A stretch of 26,093 nucleotides of DNA, taken from assembly GCA_002335945.1 (NCBI GenBank), contig DDDD01000146.1, positions 1 through 26,093 of the forward strand. Direction: 5' to 3'. The first letter of the stretch is position 1. Each line of letters begins with the position of its first letter. This document shows, in pieces, positions 23,359 through 26,093 of the stretch. Origin of the DNA: Porticoccaceae bacterium UBA1989. GTDB lineage: Bacteria > Pseudomonadota > Gammaproteobacteria > Pseudomonadales > Porticoccaceae. Below the pieces are notes generated by a model that ran no database searches, was not told the origin of the DNA, and was given only the letters and a program-made list of their open reading frames with translations. Made by a program: the position numbers and the translations under genes.

Positions 23359-25548
23359 GTGTCCCAAAAGCACGCGCATAAAGACTGGCTAGCCACCTGC
23401 CCCAAAGGGCTGGAGCTACTGTTGGCTGAAGAACTACAGGCTCTGGGCGCCACTGGCCTCAAGGAAACCGTAGCTGCCGTGCATTTTGAGGGCTCTTTAG
23501 AGCTGGCTTACCGCGCCTGTCTCTGGTCTCGTCTGGCCAACCGTATCCTTATGCCCCTGCACAGTTTTATGCTCAACGAAGCAGATGACCTATATCAACA
23601 ATGCAACGTTATTCCCTGGGAGAGTCATTTCACCTCCGAGCAGAGCATTGCCATCGACTTTATTGGCACCTCCAGACTGATCGACAACACCATGTTTGGT
23701 TCCCAGCGGGTTAAAGATGCCGTTGTTGACCGTATTCGCCGTGTTGAAGGCGAGCGCCCCAACGTAGATACCAAGAACCCAGATATTCGTATTCAGGTGC
23801 GCCAGCACAAAGGGCGCGTCAGTGTTTCTCTGGATATCTCTGGTGAAAGCCTGCACCGCCGTGGCTACAGAAGCGGACAGGGCAGCGCACCCATCAAAGA
23901 AAACCTCGCCGTAGCCCTACTGCTGCGTGCTGGCTGGCCAGCCATGGCCGCCGAGGGTGGCGCACTGCTCGATCCCATGTGTGGTAGTGGCACCTTAATT
24001 ATTGAAGGTGCAATGATGGCGGCAGATATAGCCCCAGGCATATTGCGCGAACATTATGGATTTCAGAACTGGTTGCAGCATGATGCAGAACTCTGGGAAA
24101 CCATCCGTGAGGAAGCCCAGCAGCGCAAAATTACCGGCCTAGAAAATCTAGAGCTGGATATTCGCGGTTACGACGCCAACCCACGGGTATTGGAATACAC
24201 CACTACCAATATTGAAAACGCCGGATTGGATGACCATATTCGACTGGCCCATAAACCCATAGACCAGTTTGGCAAGCCCACCGCAGAAAGAGGCTTGCTG
24301 CTAACCAACCCTCCCTATGGCGAACGACTGGGTGATGTTGATGAACTTATTCCCCTGTATCAAAAGTTGGGCACCGTTCTACAAAAGAACTTCCACGGCT
24401 GGCGTGCCGGAATTTTTACCGGCAATTTAGACTTAGCCCGCGAGACCGACCTAAGCCCGCACAAACAGTACAGTCTATTTAACGGCACACTTCCCTGTAA
24501 GCTGCTGATATTCGAAGACATGACCTCCAAGTCCGCGCAGATAGCCGCGCGACTGCAGCAACCAGCACCGGCGCGGGATTTAACCGAAGGCACCATGATG
24601 CTGGTCAACCGGTTTAAGAAAAATCAGCGCAGATTAGATGGCTGGTTAAAGCGCAACGACATCAGCTGCTATCGTCTTTACGATGCCGATATTCCCGAGT
24701 ATTCAGTGGCCATCGATATGTACGAAGGCGCCATACATGTGCAGGAATATGCCCCACCGGCCACCATCCCCGAGAAAGATGCCCGTCAGCGTTTTGCTGA
24801 AGTAAAAGAGGCGGTTAGAGCCTATGCCCCTAAAGCTGGCCGCAATATATTTTACAAAGAACGCCGTCGCCAGAAGGGCGACAATCAGTATCAGCGACTA
24901 GCTGAAGAGCAGAGCCCCGGCCAATCTATGGTGGTTAACGAAGGCCGCGCCAAGCTAGAAGTAACCCTGTCGGATTATTTGGATACCGGACTTTTTCTTG
25001 ATCACCGCCCCGTGCGCAAAATGCTCGGCGAGATGGCCAAGGGCAAGAAATTCCTAAACCTATTTTGTTACACCGCCGTAGCTACCGTTCAAGCCGCTCT
25101 TGGGGGTGCAAAAGAAACCCTTAGCGTAGATATGTCGAACACCTATTTGGATTGGGCTGGCCGCAACTTCGAGTTAAACCAGCTGGACTCTTCAGCCCAT
25201 GAGTTAGAGCGTGCAGACTGTTTAACCTGGTTAAAAGCCACCACCTACAACGACTATTTTGATTTGATTTTGCTCGACCCTCCCACCTTTTCAAACTCGA
25301 AAAAGATGGAATCGGTTTTAGATGTACAGCGAGATCACGCCGAATTAATTCGTGACACCATGACCAAGCTCTCCCCAAATGGCGTGCTAATTTTCTCCAA
25401 TAATTTCCGTAAATTTAAGATGGACGAACTTATTTCACGGCAGTTTTCCGTTGAGAATATAACCCCCCAGGCACTGGATATGGATTTCGAGAGAAACCCA
25501 CGTATTCATAATGTGTGGAAAATTACTCGACGCAGTACGTTTGGATAA
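23359..25548 (+). CDS. rlmL: Bifunctional 23S rRNA methyltransferase RlmKL (m2G2445 / m7G2069)
   Basis: RlmKL carries two SAM-dependent methyltransferases in one chain and modifies helix 74 of 23S rRNA during assembly of the large subunit. Residues 1-160 hold a ferredoxin-like plus THUMP region (LATCPKGLELLLAEEL). The m2G domain has DPMCGSGT (205-212) and NPPY (317-320). The C-terminal m7G domain has FLNLFCYTAVATVQAALGG, VDMSNTYLDWAGRN and LLDPPTFSNS. In the C-terminal motif I the usual second Gly (YTGSAT in E. coli) is Ala. The length of 729 fits the fused form (E. coli 702). The start is GTG behind AAAGGA. It lies divergent from rmf, another ribosome-related gene. Confidence 0.95.
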   Translation: MSQKHAHKDWLATCPKGLELLLAEELQALGATGLKETVAAVHFEGSLELAYRACLWSRLANRILMPLHSFMLNEADDLYQQCNVIPWESHFTSEQSIAIDFIGTSRLIDNTMFGSQRVKDAVVDRIRRVEGERPNVDTKNPDIRIQVRQHKGRVSVSLDISGESLHRRGYRSGQGSAPIKENLAVALLLRAGWPAMAAEGGALLDPMCGSGTLIIEGAMMAADIAPGILREHYGFQNWLQHDAELWETIREEAQQRKITGLENLELDIRGYDANPRVLEYTTTNIENAGLDDHIRLAHKPIDQFGKPTAERGLLLTNPPYGERLGDVDELIPLYQKLGTVLQKNFHGWRAGIFTGNLDLARETDLSPHKQYSLFNGTLPCKLLIFEDMTSKSAQIAARLQQPAPARDLTEGTMMLVNRFKKNQRRLDGWLKRNDISCYRLYDADIPEYSVAIDMYEGAIHVQEYAPPATIPEKDARQRFAEVKEAVRAYAPKAGRNIFYKERRRQKGDNQYQRLAEEQSPGQSMVVNEGRAKLEVTLSDYLDTGLFLDHRPVRKMLGEMAKGKKFLNLFCYTAVATVQAALGGAKETLSVDMSNTYLDWAGRNFELNQLDSSAHELERADCLTWLKATTYNDYFDLILLDPPTFSNSKKMESVLDVQRDHAELIRDTMTKLSPNGVLIFSNNFRKFKMDELISRQFSVENITPQALDMDFERNPRIHNVWKITRRSTFG

Positions 25549-25552
25549 GAGC

Positions 25553-25798
25553 GTGAAAAACAGTTTGGTCATCTACACCGGCCCTAATTGCCATCTTTGC
25601 GAGCAGGCTAAGGCACTGCTATATCCGTTATTGTCCGAGAGGGGGCTGCGTCTGGTGGAGGTTAATATTCAAGCGGATGCTGGGTTGCAAGAAAAGTATG
25701 GTATTCGTATTCCGGTTGTTGCTCTCGCTAATGGCGAGGAAAAGGGCTGGCCGTTTACGGCGGCGCAGATTGGGCGGTTGTTGGATGGGTCTGGTTAA
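25553..25798 (+). CDS. Glutaredoxin-like / DUF836 thioredoxin-fold protein
   Basis: This small protein (81 residues from the chosen start) has a thioredoxin-like fold. It opens with a beta strand and the redox site CHLC in LVIYTGPNCHLCEQAKALL, and the cis-Pro loop is IRIPVVAL. It matches the glutaredoxin-like DUF836 family, thought to act in thiol-disulfide exchange; substrates are unknown. The GTG at 25553 is chosen because it lies four bases after the rlmL stop and begins just before the first strand. A TTG at 25541 or an ATG at 25511, both inside the rlmL end, are alternatives. It is likely translated from the rlmL message. Confidence 0.75.
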   Translation: MKNSLVIYTGPNCHLCEQAKALLYPLLSERGLRLVEVNIQADAGLQEKYGIRIPVVALANGEEKGWPFTAAQIGRLLDGSG

Positions 25799-25828
25799 GA
25801 GTGGCTTGATCTAGGGTGAAATAAAGCA

Positions 25829-26093
25829 GGAGATCCTTCGGTTCGCTGCGCTCTCTCAGGATGACAAAATAAGGCACGCTCCCAGGATAACCACAAACAT
25901 TGTCATCCTGAGCGAAGCCGAGGGATCTCATGCCGTCCGCTGGGTACTAACTATTCCCAATGACAAGATAAGGCACGCTCCCAGGATGACAAGATAAGGT
26001 ACGCTCTCAGGATAACCACAAACATTGTCATCCTGAGCGAAGCCGAAGGATCTCATGCCGTTCGCCGGATACTAACTATTCCCAATGACAAGA
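25829..26093. repeat. Intergenic repeat cluster with a 125-bp tandem unit
   Basis: A 125-bp unit begins at 25861 and again at 25986; the second copy is cut by the window end after 108 bases. Matching points are ATGACAAAATAAGGCACGCT against ATGACAAGATAAGGTACGCT, and TGACAAGA at 25961 against 26086. Within the unit, a 26-bp piece starting TGACAAGATAAGG is itself doubled (25961-25986, 25987-26012). Each unit carries GTCATCCTGAGCGAAGCCGA followed by GGATCTC, and an inverted arm of the same type precedes the array (25829-25863). No open frame of note is present. The number of copies beyond the window is unknown. Confidence 0.85.

Noticed and set aside
25829..26093. A CRISPR array at the right end.
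   Set aside because: The repeated unit is 125 bp with nearly identical sequence throughout; there are no short repeats with differing spacers and no cas genes.

Overview
The window looks like chromosomal DNA from a marine-type gammaproteobacterium on the Pseudomonas/Cellvibrio side of the class. This is inferred from the block rlmB ... rpsF-rpsR-(membrane protein)-rplI-dnaB without priB, a 1,622-residue NAD-glutamate dehydrogenase of the Pseudomonas GdhB type, a GTG-started ribosome modulation factor, and GC content that looks close to half by eye. The genus cannot be fixed from sequence alone. Nearly all genes are conserved housekeeping genes. I see no phage, insertion sequence, CRISPR, tRNA or rRNA.

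Layout. 1-324 is the C-terminal end of lptG (LPS export permease). 325-1800 is an accessory patch: a predicted metallo-beta-lactamase-fold lipoprotein gene (731-1552, minus) between two copies of a large palindromic repeat in opposite orientations, plus one copy of a second repeat family. 1801-3796 (minus) holds glpK and an RDD membrane protein. 3904-7642 (plus) holds rlmB, a CDP-alcohol phosphatidyltransferase, and the ribosomal cluster rpsF-rpsR-membrane protein-rplI, closed by a hairpin terminator. 7783-10574 (plus) holds dnaB, panC and panD.

10627-17681 (minus) is a compact MoxR-Bat operon: moxR, DUF58, DUF4381, batA (VWA), batB/C fusion (VWA-TPR) and batD. Most of its junctions abut or overlap. 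The family is associated with chaperone-like assembly and envelope stress tolerance: a cytoplasmic AAA+ ATPase works with membrane-anchored VWA proteins. A 14-bp tandem duplication between moxR and the DUF58 gene forms two overlapping five-codon minigenes, each joined to its neighbour by ATGA. 17887-22755 (plus) is the large NAD-glutamate dehydrogenase, followed by a strong hairpin terminator. 22941-23147 (minus) is rmf. 23359-25548 (plus) is the bifunctional 23S rRNA methyltransferase rlmKL (rlmL), followed by a small glutaredoxin-like gene. 25799-26093 is a repeat region with a 125-bp tandem unit that runs off the window.

I did not find a convincing new multi-gene system. The most unusual items are the palindromic element pair, with paired base changes in its stem and the same placement downstream of two unrelated genes, the ATGA-linked minigenes in the MoxR operon, an insertion just before the DnaB Walker B strand, and a glycerol kinase that lacks the loop used for fructose-1,6-bisphosphate inhibition.
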